Source of the DNA: Halichoerus grypus
Taxonomy: Eukaryota; Chordata; Mammalia; Carnivora; Phocidae
Assembly (NCBI RefSeq): GCF_964656455.1
Contig: NC_135715.1
Span: 171,212,437 to 171,276,436, forward strand
Direction of reading: 5' to 3'
Length of the DNA stretch: 64,000 nucleotides
Positions 1 through 12,300 of this stretch are shown here, piece after piece. The position numbers and the translations under genes were made by a program. A model generated the notes under the pieces. That model searched no databases. It was not told where the DNA came from and saw only the letters and a program-made list of their open reading frames with translations. Position 1 is the first letter of the stretch. Each line of letters opens with the position of its first letter.

Positions 1-442
1 TCTGATGGGAAGAAAGAGCATGAGATTTCCCAATTTTTGGCAAATTAAAAGAATTTATTGGAAATTTAGTTGATGGAAGTAATAAGGAAAAAGTAGAGTC
101 CATATGACATTATGACATGAATTGTCAGAGAAGACAAGATATAAGAGGTGAGAGTTTTCAGAGATTATTGTCACCTCCCCCCATACTATACTCAAAGTGG
201 TGCAGATGTGGGATCATATGCCACCTCCTCAAAGAAGGGAAAATCTCAGTTCGGCCAGTAGATGAGGAGAGAGTGTGAAGATATAGAGGTCACATCAGAA
301 GAGCTTGAGAGAAGGAAGAAATCTAGCAGGAAGAACACAGGGCAAAGTATATCAAAAGAATGATAGTTTTAGAAAAATGCTTGCTTTTAGCTTGTCAATA
401 GAGGATTGCTGGGACTGGGGCATAGTTAACCGTATTTAGCTT

Positions 443-478
443 CAAATATTCTGATATTGGCAAATATTCTGATGTTGG
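443..478. repeat. 18-bp tandem duplication
   Basis: Two head-to-tail copies of CAAATATTCTGATATTGG (443-460 and 461-478) differ at one position (A to G). This looks like a small replication-slippage duplication. Confidence 0.8.
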
Positions 479-1113
479 CTTAAGATGTTTGGGTTACAGA
501 ACTGGCTGAGGGTCCCAGGCAATGTCTGACTTGGTGTTAGAAATGTGGAGGTGATAATATTTCAGAGTTGTGGCCAGAGTCTTGTTTTGCAAAAGGATAG
601 TTCTGCTCTGAAATAGTGACCAGGGCCTAGGAAAGCAAGGGTTGCTGTGAGCATTGTGGTCCTTCCTCTGGGCCTGGTTTTTGTGTAATGTGGAGAACGA
701 GAGAGAAGTAGAGATGAAGCTAGACCATTCTGGAAACCTTGTTTTCATACCGACTTTTATTTGATATGAAAAGTAAGCAAGAATTAATACATATGCTTCT
801 AAGAATTATTCCAACATGCATTAATATTCAATTTTTATACTTCTGCTCATTTTTGAACAAAGACTTCTCTCCTGGTTTAGTAGTGTACTTGTTAAGGCTT
901 GTCATTCAATATACCTCTTGGAAATGTATAATCTCTTCCATTTACTAATGACTATAATTAAGATACACATTTTCTAAAAGACCAGTAATTAGTTTCCATA
1001 ATAAACATACCATAGTAATTGTTATCTGTGACAGATAAACCATAGCAAAATAAGGGTTTTCTTCCCTTTCTTTTTCCCTCCAGTTTACGCTCTCTATTAA
1101 AATCTTAAACATC

Positions 1114-1145
1114 ATGTGTGTGTGTGCACGTGTTTGCATGTGTGT
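1114..1145. repeat. (TG)n-rich microsatellite
   Basis: Interrupted TG dinucleotide tract with CACG and TTTGCA interruptions. Confidence 0.75.
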
Positions 1146-2026
1146 TTTTTACATGTAATATAGTCATGGCAGCAAGAGAGTGGTGGGCTTTCAGGATAGT
1201 GGGGAGTGCCAATGGTCTCATTTGATGACAAGCTGGGAGTTTTCCTCTTCTTTCATTTCTCTTCACCATTCCTTCTCATCCTTCTGTGCTCCTGCACACT
1301 TCACTGCCAACAGGCAAGGGGCTGAGATAAAAAGTAAGAGAGCCACCAGAAAAAGAACAAGGAGCAGATGTCCCAACTGTTTGCTGCAAAGGAAATGCAG
1401 TCTCCCCAGCTGTGGCATTTTGTCAAGCAGGTGGTTGAGACCTGAGATGATTTAACACTGATGATTTGTGTATTTTCTTTACTATCCTAATATAAAACCA
1501 GCTGCAACTATCAATCAGGAGGCTAAGCGCTAGTTTTAACATGGTAGGGCATGGGGGAAAGTCAAGCAGTGAGAGGCCAGTCCTGGAAACTACACTAGGG
1601 TGGCTTTCCAACATGGGGTACCTCAGCTGCAGTCTACTAGAAGTTCAGGCAGGCAGAGGGTATGGAAAGAAGTAATAAATCAATCATGCTTGCAGAGTTA
1701 GGGCAAGGTCAACAAGAACTAAGAAATGGGCATAACAGCAGGATTCAGATGTCTGTCTGTCTGTATATATGTATTTGCATAGACTGATATCATTTGGGGG
1801 ACACTCAAGTCCAAAATTTGCCTTCCAGGTTGGGAGGCTGAAAATTCAGGGAAGAGTTGATGTTCCAGTCTTGAGTCTAAACTGCAGACTGGAAACTCAG
1901 GTTGGGTTTCTATGTTGCAGCCTGGAGGCATAATTTCTTCCTCTTTTGAAAACTTCAGTGTTTGCTCTTAAGGCCTTCAATTGATCTGAAGAGGCCCACC
2001 CTTGTTGTGAAGGGTAATCTGTTTTA

Positions 2027-2229
2027 TTTTTTTTTTTTTTAAAGATTTTATTTATTTATTTGAGAGAGAGAGAATGAGAGAGAGCGAGTACATGAGAGGG
2101 GGGAGGGTCAGAGGGAGAAGCAGACTCCCTGCCGAGCAGGGAGCCCGATGCGGGACTTGATCCAGGGACTCCAGGATCATGACCTGAGCCGAAGGCAGTC
2201 GCTTAACCAACTGAGCCACCCAGGCGCCC
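2027..2229 (-). mobile_element. Carnivore tRNA-derived SINE (CAN-SINE), full length
   Basis: On the minus strand it reads head (GGCGCCTGGGTGGCTCAG), tRNA-related body, CT-rich stretch, AAATAAATAAA and an A-tail. The A-tail appears here as the T-run at 2027-2040. It is flanked by a perfect 17-bp target duplication, AAGGGTAATCTGTTTTA, at 2010-2026 and 2230-2246. The perfect duplication suggests a fairly recent insertion. The pol III boxes are relics of its origin and not evidence of a functional tRNA. Confidence 0.95.
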
Positions 2230-3237
2230 AAGGGTAATCTGTTTTAATCAATATCTACTGTTTTAAATGTTAATCATATCTAAGAAAAATACAGCTTCAC
2301 AGAAACATCTAGAGTGGTGTTTCAGCAGACAGCTGAGCACCATAGCCTAGCCAAGCCAACATATAAAATTAATCATCACAATTAGGATCAGAAAAGTATA
2401 TACCAGAAAAAGAATCATTAACAGTGATAAAGAGGAACAGTACATGAAGATAATGGGCATATTTTGGGGGATATACACCTAGGAATGCAATGACTAGATC
2501 ATAAAACTTACATATATTCAGTATTCCCCCACAGATTTTTCTCAAATGGAATTTATTTTTCTAAGTATGATATTTGTATTACTTTGAAGTGTTAAGTTGT
2601 GATTGTTAAAAATTTATAAATTATTACAAGTGATTAGTACTACCACCTTTCTGCTTGGCATCCTAGGAGACACCTGTGCCGATATCCAGAGCACATGACA
2701 TCTTTTTGTAATGGAAAGATAGCCTTCATACACATTTCTTAGGTACATAATTAGTAAGACATATTATTTTCTAGGCCTCCAGTGGCACTTTACTTTGACA
2801 ATACATGATAGCAGTGCTAGGTTTACAGACTAAAAATATGCATATTTTTGTATTTCATCACTCTAGGAGATGTTATCACCGACCTTATAGTGAATGCAGT
2901 AGTCAGCATTTCACTTGCAAACTCCAATATTACTGTAATAAATATTCTAGAAATGTGATGAGAGGCTTGTGTGCCAAGAAGAATCGGTAGTCAAACAATG
3001 GCATGCAAGGACTGGCTTCCCTTAGGGAAATTTGCATAGGTCTTGGGTGAAGGATTTCCTCACAAAACCTGGTATTTATAAAGGCAAACTTAAGAACAGA
3101 GAAAAGAAGTAATTTTTGTGTATATAATGTGTAAATACACTCTAATTACATTTATATTATTTTCCAAAAATAACTTAGGAAAGAATTTCTAATACTTTTT
3201 ATACATCACTCAATAATGCAACTTAATAGCTTTCTTT

Positions 3238-3312
3238 GTGTATATATAACATATATATTATATATTTATACACACATATAACATATATGTTATATATGTT
3301 ACACACATATAT
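3238..3312. repeat. TA-rich low-complexity tract with palindromes
   Basis: Alternating TATA/CACATA units such as ACATATATGTTATATATGT form short self-complementary blocks. It lies just upstream of the L1 insertion site. Confidence 0.7.
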
Positions 3313-3347
3313 TAGAAATTGATTCCTATAATTAAAGTTTCTTTTTA

Positions 3348-5135
3348 CAAGAAATTAAAGGCATTCAAATTGGCAAAGAAGAAGTCAAACTCTCTCTCTT
3401 CACAGACGACATGATACTTTATGTGGAAAATCCAAAGACTCCACTCCCAAGTTACTAGAACTCATACAGCAATTCAGCAACATGGCAGGATATAAAATCA
3501 ATGCACAGAAATCACTTGCATTTCTATACACTAACAATGTAACTGAAGAAGGGGAAATTAAGGAATCAATTCCATTTACAATAGTACCAAAAACCGTAAG
3601 ATACCTAGGGATTAACCTAGCCAAAGAGGTAAAGGACCTATACTTTAGAAACTACAGAACACTTATGAAAGAAATTGAGGAAGACCAAAGAGATGGAAAA
3701 ACATTCCATGCTCATGGATTGGAAGAATAAACATTGTTAAAATGTCTATGCTGCCCAGAGCAATCTACACTTTCAATGCAATCCCTATCAAAATACCGCT
3801 GACATTTTTCACAGAGCTGGAACAAACAATCCTAAAATACAAGGAACCAGAAAAGACCCGGAATTACCAGGGGAATGTTGAAAAAGAATGCCTGACTTCA
3901 AGCTATATTAAAAAGCTGTGATCATCAAGACAGTATGGTATTGGCACAAAAACAGACACATAGATCAGTGGAACAGAATAGAGACCCCAGAAATGGACCC
4001 TCAACTCTATGGTCAACTAATCTTCAACAAAGCAGGAAAGAACATCCAATGGAAAAAAGACAGTCTCTTCAATAAATGGTGCCTGGGAAAATTGGACAGC
4101 TATATAGAGAAGAATGAAACTGAACCATTCTCTTACACCATATACAAAGATAAACTCAAAATGGATGATAGACCTCACTCAATGTGAGACAGGAATCCAT
4201 CAAAATCCTAGAGAACATAGGCAGTAAACTCTTCGATATCAGCCACAGCAACTTCTTTCAAGACATGTCTTTAAAGGCAAGGGAAACCAAAACAAAAATG
4301 AACTTTTGCGACTTCATCAAGATAAAAAGCTTTTGCACAGCAAAGGAAATAGTCAACAAAACTAAGAGACAACCTACAGAATGGGAGAAGATATTTGCAA
4401 ATAACATTTCAGATAAAGGGCTGGTATCCAAGATCTATAAAGAATTTATCAAACTCAACACCCCAAAAACAAATAATCCAGTCAAGAAATGGGCAGAAGA
4501 CATGAACAGACACTTCCCCAAAGAATACATACAAATGGCTAACAGACACATGAAAAAATGTTCAACATCACTAGCCATCAGGAAAATACAAATCAAAACC
4601 ATAATGAGATACCACCTTGCACCAGTTAGAATGGCAAAAATTAGCAAGACCAGAAACAACAAATGTTGGTGAGGATGTGGAGAAAGGAGAACCCTCTTAC
4701 ACTGTTGGTGGGAATGCAAGCTGGTACAGCCACTGTTTTCCATCAGAAAGAATGAATACCCACCATTTGCATTGACATGGATGGGACTGGAGGAGATTAT
4801 GCTAAATGAAATAAGTCAAGCAGAGAAAGACAATTATCATTTGGTTTCATTCATATGTGGAACATAAGGTAGCACAGAGGACCACAGGGGAAGAGAGGGA
4901 AAACTGGGAAGAAATCAGAGAGGGAGACAAACCATGAGAGACTGTGGACTCCAGGAAACAAACTGAGGGTTACAGAAGGGAAGGGGGTGGGAGATGGGGT
5001 AACCGGGTGATGGGTATTAAGGAGGGCACGTGTTGTGATGAGCATTGGGTGTTATATGCAACTAATGAATCATTGAACACTACATCAGAACTAATGATGT
5101 ACTATATGTTGGCTAACTGAACATAATAAAAAAAA
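3348..5135 (+). mobile_element. 5'-truncated LINE-1 (carnivore type), ORF2 remnant plus 3'UTR
   Basis: The segment starts inside the reverse-transcriptase part of ORF2. A shadow of the catalytic FADD-type motif is at about 3402-3420 (TTCACAGACGACATGATA). It continues through the ORF2 C-terminal region, where the frame shifts near 3700-3730 and again around 4180. The 3'UTR runs from about 4840 to ACATAATAAAAAAAATAA at the end. A 15-bp duplication, TAAAGTTTCTTTTTA, flanks it (3333-3347, 5136-5150). Near 4738 the expected last part of ORF2 is missing, an internal deletion of roughly 200 bp. The copy is dead: 5'-truncated, frameshifted and deleted. Confidence 0.93.
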
Positions 5136-5639
5136 TAAAGTTTCTTTTTATAAAAAAGACAAAACAGGACAGATGTAAGGAACAGAATATGCAGTAAAAA
5201 TAATAACCATGCACATATGATGGTGTAACATACAAGTGACCAGGAAAGCTCAAGATATATGAAGGCATCCACAAATGAGCACATATGAATTCATCCCTTT
5301 TTGTATTTATGACTTTTAAAAAATACTAATTTTGTCTTGTATCAGTGAATTTTTTTTAAATGAACATGGTGAATTTCTTTATAAAATTGAGCTCCAAGAT
5401 GTGTGGGGACATTGATTAACATTGCTTTTTTACTTGCATGGTCCTTTATTAAAGCAGACTCTACAATAGTACAGTATCTGAACATTCAATTCTAATCAGG
5501 TAGTTTTGCATTTCTTTCTATTTTCTGGAAAAGGCTATTCAGTGTATAATATGGAAAATGTTTGGAAGTTTGAAAGGCCTCCCTGATTAAATTGTGTTGA
5601 CTCTAAGCCCTAATGTGGAACTAATCACTAGCCAACATT

Positions 5640-5795
5640 TTATTACAGATCTGTGTGCTAATCTTTTTAATGTCTGTTTTCTTTCTCAGAAGGTGGATGG
5701 GGGGACTATTTCTTGTTCTCTCTTATTATATTCTCAATTACTAACACAGAAGTTCAATTAATATTTGTAAATGGATTAGTGGAGAGATGAATAAG
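5640..5795 (+). mobile_element. L2 3'-end remnant (possible)
   Basis: The end GTTCAATTAATATTTGTAAA followed by TGGATTAGTGG resembles the L2 terminus (…TCAATAAATATTTGTTGAATGA…). The preceding part is only weakly similar. Confidence 0.4.
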
Positions 5796-6559
5796 AAACC
5801 TCTTTTTTAGAATAATTTTGAAGATAGAAACTGATCTATTTATGTTTGTACTTCTTTGTTGATTTTTGGTGGCATATATTTTGCAGGAAACTTTATTTCA
5901 CCAAAGTTTACAAATTCCTTTGGTGATAAGCCCCAGAAATCTGAATTAGCATCTGGGTGATTTGTTGGAAGCCTTCATAAGAATGGATGCATGAAAAGTC
6001 CTCCTTTCAGTTTCCATAGGCACTTGGAAAAGAGTCTAATCTTGGTTTACTAAGCATAAGGTATGAGAAACTCTCTGAGAACATTTTATTATTTAGATTA
6101 TTATATGTCTATATTTATTTTTTGTCTATTTAATCCTGAAAAGAGGTATAATAGTGCCTAAAAAAGGTATAATAAGGACTCCTAACTTGTTTTAGCTTTG
6201 CTATATATACTTTGATGCTATCCTATCAGATATATGTAGATTTATGACATTATATAACCATTGTGGGTTATATCTTCTATCAGTATTAAATGAACCCATG
6301 TTACCCATTCTATCTTCTTAAGGTAATTACTAACCATATGAAATTAGCACTATCCACCTTATTCTGTTTACTTTTCATATGAATAATGCTTTTATGTATA
6401 TTTCATATGTAAATAACTATTAAATGTGTCCTAAGTTTGCCTATTCTGCAAGGATCAGAGCATAGAGCCGTAAATGGATACAAGGAATTGCTTTCTGAAT
6501 TCTGATAAATATTTACCCATTTTTTTCTTAACATTTCTGTATTGTGCTTCTCATAAATA

Positions 6560-7500
6560 GAATATATATAAATTTTTTTCTATATCGGCTTTCTTTTATC
6601 CAGTCTACAAATTCTTGTTTTTTAATAGACTATTTAAATACTTTTGACAGAAGAAGTTCACATTGTTTTCATTGTTTTTATGCAGTCATGAAAAGTATTG
6701 GCTTTATTTTCTAACTTCTGACTTAAGAGATTTTCTTGTCTTTTTTCTTCAGTAAATGGGGAAGCTTGTAGCCTCCTTCTAATTCTACCAGGGGTTACCT
6801 TTACATTTTCAAAACATTATTTAACCAATATTTTTCATCAAATAAAAATAATTACAACCTGTGAATTTCATTTTTTCATTATATAAAGGTATTGGACTTA
6901 GATTGTCTTTAGCAAATTATTCTTTTATTGGTAAATTATTGCTTATTGTAAAATGTGCATATTCATTTAAAAAATTATGATTTAATTTTTGTGTTCCATT
7001 TTGGATCCACATTTACAATAATTATTTGACTTTATCTTATATTTGCTTTTATTTAGTACTTATTGTAATCTGTCTTACTTCTTTCAAGGCTCACTGCTTT
7101 GAATTCTCCAAACCTGAGTTCTTAATTTTGATTCATATTTTGTTGACTTACAAATATTTTTTAGTATTTCTTTCCAAGACATTTATTATAAGTGCCATAT
7201 TTTCTGAAATGCTGAATAGTTTCCACTGGTTTTGCCACACATTTACCTATGACTGATAACTTGGTGGAATAAGGGTCTGATTTACAATTGTTTCTTCTCA
7301 AAAGTCTTTAGGTGTTACTTCAGTTTTTTCTAATTTATTGTTGAAAAGCGAAGCATGACTTCTTGTCTTTGATTGCAGCTGATATTTTCCCCTGCCAAAT
7401 GCTTTGAGGTTTTTGGTTTAGTTTAGCTTTGTTTTGTTGAAAAATATTTTCAGAGTATTCCTTTGTTACATTTGTGTTGAATTAGATAAATACCGTTAGC
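6560..7500 (-). mobile_element. Ancient LINE-1 remnant, antisense (possible)
   Basis: TTTTATCCAGTCTACAAATT followed by TTTTTTAATAGA and the CTTTTAT/TTCTTCT-rich text that follows resemble the reverse complement of old L1M 3' regions. Divergence is high, and boundaries and family are uncertain. Confidence 0.38.
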
Positions 7501-7637
7501 CGACATTCACTGTTCTTTGTGGTTGTCTTTGTTGTCGTGAGTAGTTTTTGTTTTGATTTATATTTGTTTGCCTGTTTGTTTTCAGCTCAGGAGATTTTTC
7601 TTCATTTGTGTCTTTGATTTTCATTTCACTTCAATTA

Positions 7638-7667
7638 TACAAGTTCCTTCCTTTTAAGGAACTTGTA
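7638..7667. other. Perfect 12-bp inverted repeat (hairpin)
   Basis: TACAAGTTCCTT (7638-7649) and its exact complement AAGGAACTTGTA (7656-7667) are separated by a 6-base loop, CCTTTT. No gene surrounds it. Confidence 0.8.
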
Positions 7668-7744
7668 ACCTTTAAATCTGATACCCCTACCCACCACCTC
7701 CGTGAACTTTCTGTATATTCTAGTAGAGGGTATGAATGCCACAT

Positions 7745-7995
7745 GCCATGTCACTGATTTGGTATTATTAATAATAGCTAACATTTATTGTTTTACAACT
7801 TTACAAGTATTAATTCATTTAATCCTCTTAATAATTCTATATTGAAGATGTTATTATTATTTCCCCATTTTATGGATGAGGAAAGAGAGACACAAACAGG
7901 TTTGTAATTTTCCCAGTATTCACAGAACTAGTAAGAGGTAAAAACAATTTTGCTCCAAACCACATGTTCTTGACCAGTGGTCTACATTGCTTCTG
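7745..7995 (-). mobile_element. MIR SINE, antisense
   Basis: AATAGCTAACATTTATTG, TTAATTCATTTAATCCTC and CCCCATTTTATGGATGAGG are the reverse complement of the MIR consensus, covering nearly its full length in diverged form. MIRs are ancient mammalian tRNA-derived SINEs. Confidence 0.8.
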
Positions 7996-7999
7996 AAGT

Positions 8000-10495
8000 A
8001 CAAATTTTCCTTTTAACTACTTATAATACAAATTGTAATTCTGCTATAAAAGTTGTATGTATGTTTATATAATCCTTTTTTTAATCTAAGTCCTCTTTGA
8101 ATTTCAGTCTTAAATTATTATGCTGCTTTTCCCCCCTCCTCCATCTTGATGTATTCTCTCTTCAAGGCATTTTAATCCTTCTTCCTGGAAACCACATCTT
8201 TAATATCTTAAGGTATCCTAAACATTAATTCCTTTAATATAAGCTGCCCTCACTGTCCCCCAGGGATATTCTTCCTCACCTCAAATGCTGTTTCCATGGT
8301 GTTGTATTTCTCTGAGGTCTTAAGCTTGTTGTTTTTATTGTATCTGGTGTTTTCCCTTTATCCATTTTTTATGTGGGGAGATCAACCAAACGATTTTCTA
8401 ACAGAGTATATGAATTAACCAAATTCTCTGCCTCCCTTTGTCCTGTATAACTCAATTTTTTCACCTATTTCTGGAGGGCAGCTGTGCACACATATGCATG
8501 TGTGTGTGAGTATGTGTGTGTGAGTGACAGCTCCTGGTCCTAGCTTGTTCAGATGTCATTTAATGTGCCTCTGCTGGACTGACATGGGATCATCTACCCA
8601 CACAGCTTTCTTCTGAGAAATTAAACCAACAGACCTTGTGAAAACCTACAGACTTTTCCCCTTGTCTTCCAATCTAAAGGTCCTTACTTCTATATACGTC
8701 TCCCATGCTGAACCTTTCACAGGTACTTTGCCTTTCCCCTCCTTGTAGTAAATCAGACTTAATTACAGAATCTGAACTAATATAGAAAAAGTAGTATTTA
8801 TGTGCTCTTTAGTGCTTTTTTAAGGGAAGGAGGACTGATAGGTTTTATGGTTGGTTGATATTCTTGAGTCTGATTTAAGGGGCAGATGGTTGGGTAGATT
8901 GAAATATTTTTCTGGCTTCTTTTGTTCCTAGGTTATTTCATTAGATGTTATTTCAAGTTGCAGAATATTTTGAACCCCTCCACCCCCACCCCAGACTTTC
9001 CTGGTCTCTGGTTATACATTGTTGCTAGATTTACAATAGATTATTTTGGGGAATTTGTTTTTCTCTGATTTTATAAGCCAAATTTTAGTGGGAACTTTAG
9101 AAAACCAAACTCAAAGATATTTTATCAATACACAGAAATAAAACTTAGAGATATTAACTTGCCACAGGTCCTAATCTTGAGCCAGAGTTGAAACTGCCAT
9201 GTTATTTCCACTCTTGTGTCTGTGCTTGTTTTTACATTTATAGCCTGAAAATATTGTTTTCTTTATGAAAAACAAAAATTAGAGTATATCAAAGAATTCT
9301 GTTTTATAATGCAATAACATTAAGCCACAGTCCTGCACAGACCACATGCCTTGTAATTGTTGTTTTTGAGTGGAATAGATCTTAGTGAACCCCATGAACT
9401 ATTCATTGTAAACCCAAAGCTCACCGTGAACTTTACCTCTTAGATGTGTTTTTCTAGAATCTGTATTATGGTCTCTCCTATTTGAGTGACCTATTATCTT
9501 TTTATTTTTTTTCCAAAGATTTTCTTGTACACTGCAATCTTTTCCCTTTCTTTTTCATAATTGTAAGTGATTGCATAATAAGAATCATCCCAATGGGAGA
9601 TTTATGCCCTAAAATTTTAATCTCCATATATTATAAAATGTACTAATTTGGCATGTAAATATTTATATTCTCATTGGAAAAAATATCAATTTGAAGTTTA
9701 TAGAACAACAAACCAAAACCATATGAATTTATACATTTGTTCTTTATTTTAATATGAAAAGCTTATGATTTCTCACATGAAGCAGAGCAAAGAATGGATG
9801 GGTGGGAGTATTAATGGAATCTGTCAAAAGCCATCATTTATTCTGTGGTTTAAGTAAAGCAAAGTTGAACCTATAGCCATTTTTACTACGTGCTTTGAAA
9901 ATAACTTCATGTTTGTGTATTCCAATAAATAGATTTCTTTATGAGGAACAGATTCAGTGGTAATTAGATTACCAAAGGATAACATTATCTGTTACTTATC
10001 TGAGACCAGCAGCATCTAAAAGCTTGAGTGAATTAGTAGTACTCATTTTATCTCTGAGAGCAAATTCAAACTAAATACTTAAAGTATTTTTTTAGTATTT
10101 TTTTTCCTTTTTCTCTGTCTGAGAGAATAAAAACAGCTCTGAAGCTATCAGACATATAATTACTCCTTGCGTTTTTTTCTCATTAGTGCACAACCAAGGA
10201 ATATATTAACCAAAAGGAACAGTAATTTCTCCAACATTTTTTTTAACTAAATATGTGAGAAATATGCTTTAATGGAAATTCTTGGCCTGTCTAAATTAGA
10301 GAAGTATTGCTAATTTTTTTATTTGAAAACATTTTATATTTATATGATGAAGTTCCATATAAATGTTGGACATTATCATTATATTGACCATGAAGACCAT
10401 GTTTATCCCTAAAAGATAGATATAGGAATATAGTTGTATCTTTGTTTAAATTAACCCAGTAGACATACAGAGGATTTTCTAACATATCCATATCT
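8000..10495. other. Unique AT-rich intronic sequence
   Basis: No gene is seen and no repeat could be assigned with confidence. It holds a short TG microsatellite at 8495-8525. Confidence 0.45.
8495..8525. repeat. (TG)n microsatellite
   Basis: Interrupted GTGTGTGTGAGTATGTGTGT tract. Confidence 0.7.
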
Positions 10496-10499
10496 TATC

Positions 10500-10575
10500 C
10501 TTTATCTTCTTAACATCAATAGTGCCATGCACATAGGAGATACTTAATAAATACTTTTTAAATGAATAGATAATA
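10500..10575 (+). mobile_element. L2 3'-end fragment
   Basis: AGTGCCATGCACATAGGAGA and TACTTAATAAATACTTTTTA followed by AATGAATAGAT match the typical L2 terminal block (GTGCCTGGCACATAGTAGG…CAATAAATATTTG…GAATGA) with substitutions. Confidence 0.55.
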
Positions 10576-10744
10576 GTCATTTTATAAACAGATTAACTTT
10601 AGGAATCTCTTAAGTTAAAAAAAAAAGAGTCCCTCCCACAATTAAAAAACAAGATTCAATTTTTTAAATCTGTCTACATGATTTTCATTTAGGGAGGGAT
10701 TATACATTAACAGATGGAAAAACAAGAATGAAAGACTGCCGGAG

Positions 10745-10925
10745 TTTCATGCCCAAATCCACCACATATTAGCCAATGCGTGTTACTTAACCTTTTTCCT
10801 CTTTTGTAATATGGAGGTAATAATAACATCAGCCTCAGTTGTTGACTTTAGCAGTAAGAGACATCATCCACGCTAAGGTTCTAACATAGTGCCTGGATCA
10901 TGGTAGATTCTTAAATAAAAGTTGT
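10745..10925 (+). mobile_element. MIR SINE
   Basis: GTGTTACTTAACC, CTCTTTTGTAATATGGAGGT and AATAATAACATC followed by AGTGCCTGGATCATGGTAGA follow the MIR consensus in order, including the 3' CORE-SINE part. Confidence 0.7.
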
Positions 10926-11257
10926 GATTGATGTTTTAACTGCAGTTGTTGTCATTCTTGTTGCTGTTGTCATTCAATTCATCATAAAATGTGGGCTTCA
11001 GCAGAGGGAATTTCTCAGACCATTCCATGAATAAGTGGGCCAAATTTGATGTTTGGTATCACACTGACACTCATGCTCTCAGGACAAGAGCCTGGCTTTA
11101 ATTGCTGTCCTGGACTCTTTCTTAGGACTGACAAGTACAGAGCCAACCAATGAACAATTGTCAGGCCTCTAAATAATTCTTCTGTTTTCATTTCTTTATT
11201 CATTCTCAAATCCATGCCATGTTGGTGACTACCAGATGCAAACTGCAAGACCTGTTC

Positions 11258-11383
11258 TTGCCATGTGATTTCACTCATATGTGGAATTTAAGAAACAAAA
11301 CATGAGCAAAGGGGGGAAAAATAGAGAAGCAAACCAAGAAATAGAATCTCAACTAAAGAACAAACTGATGGTTACCTGTATTG
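11258..11383 (+). mobile_element. LINE-1 fragment (ORF2 end / 3'UTR junction)
   Basis: GATTTCACTCATATGTGGAA, TTTAAGAAACAAAACATGAG and AACAAACTGATGGTTACC match the region just after the L1 ORF2 stop. Both ends are missing and no poly-A follows. Confidence 0.78.
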
Positions 11384-12300
11384 CTAAAGTTTTAACAAAT
11401 ATATTTTTATCTGATTTAGCAGTTATATTGGAGACTACAAAATATTGCTGTTATTGTTTTGCATTTACATTAGGTGTTATGTTGCTTCAGAATTATTTTT
11501 ATTAGACCTCATGAAGGCAAAGAGTGGTCTGTTCTTTTAAAAATTTCTCTATGCCTTCTAGCAACTCTGGTTTTTATAATGGGAACTGTGTCCAAAATTA
11601 ATATTTTTATTTCCCCAACAATGCCTTCACTCTGTGTAATGCAGTTGATATTAACCCTCCTTACTTTCTCTGGATCAGCCTCCAGAAACTCCCCAATGCT
11701 GACTTTGCCAAAGACTCCTCATTTTAATTCTCCTTGCTCTTATGGCCACCATCAATTATTTTCTTTTATCATCCTGAAGATTTTTAATGGCTTCCCTCTT
11801 TTGTGAGTATCATATTATAGGAATGAACCACAAAATTTATTTATGTGTCCATACAATATATTACTACCTACCTGCAGGATCACTGTAGTAGATAATAGTT
11901 TATTGATGTGCTAGGGAGCTAAAGTACAGACAATTTTAATCTATTTACTATATAGCCCTTAAATCAAGTATAAAAAGAGGTTTTTTTTTGTTATTTCCTA
12001 ATACATGTTAAAATAAATATCATTTAGAGCCTGACAACTTCTATGTTCTTCCTAAATGAAAAAATCATAAATGATCCCAATTATGGCAAATTGTATCTGT
12101 GCTATGCAAGGGTCGCTTTTAAACCTGCAAAAGTGACTTCTACTTTTCAGAATGTTTTGTAGATTTTTAAAATGTACTTTTCCTCACAGCACCAGCATAG
12201 TGTTGTGATTTTGCAGCTGAGGACATTGGGTTATTTTCATGGCAATGTTTAAATTACCAGCATTGTAATCTTTATTTTTGCTGAAGGTAAAAAAGAATAT

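Larger units (their letters stand above)
1..2009. other. Unique AT-rich intronic sequence
   Basis: No gene or recognised transposon. It contains an 18-bp tandem duplication at 443-478 and a TG-rich tract at 1114-1145. The short reading frames here have no recognisable similarity. Confidence 0.5.

Noticed and set aside
2150..2229. tRNA-like sequence with A and B boxes
   Set aside because: It is the head of a tRNA-derived SINE and does not fold into a complete tRNA. The same holds for the other SINEs.
4184..4672. 162-codon open frame, the longest in the window
   Set aside because: It is the C-terminal part of L1 ORF2 in a truncated, frameshifted element and not a host gene.
11474..11806. 110-codon hydrophobic open frame
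   Set aside because: AT-rich unique sequence with no recognised similarity and no splice or promoter context.
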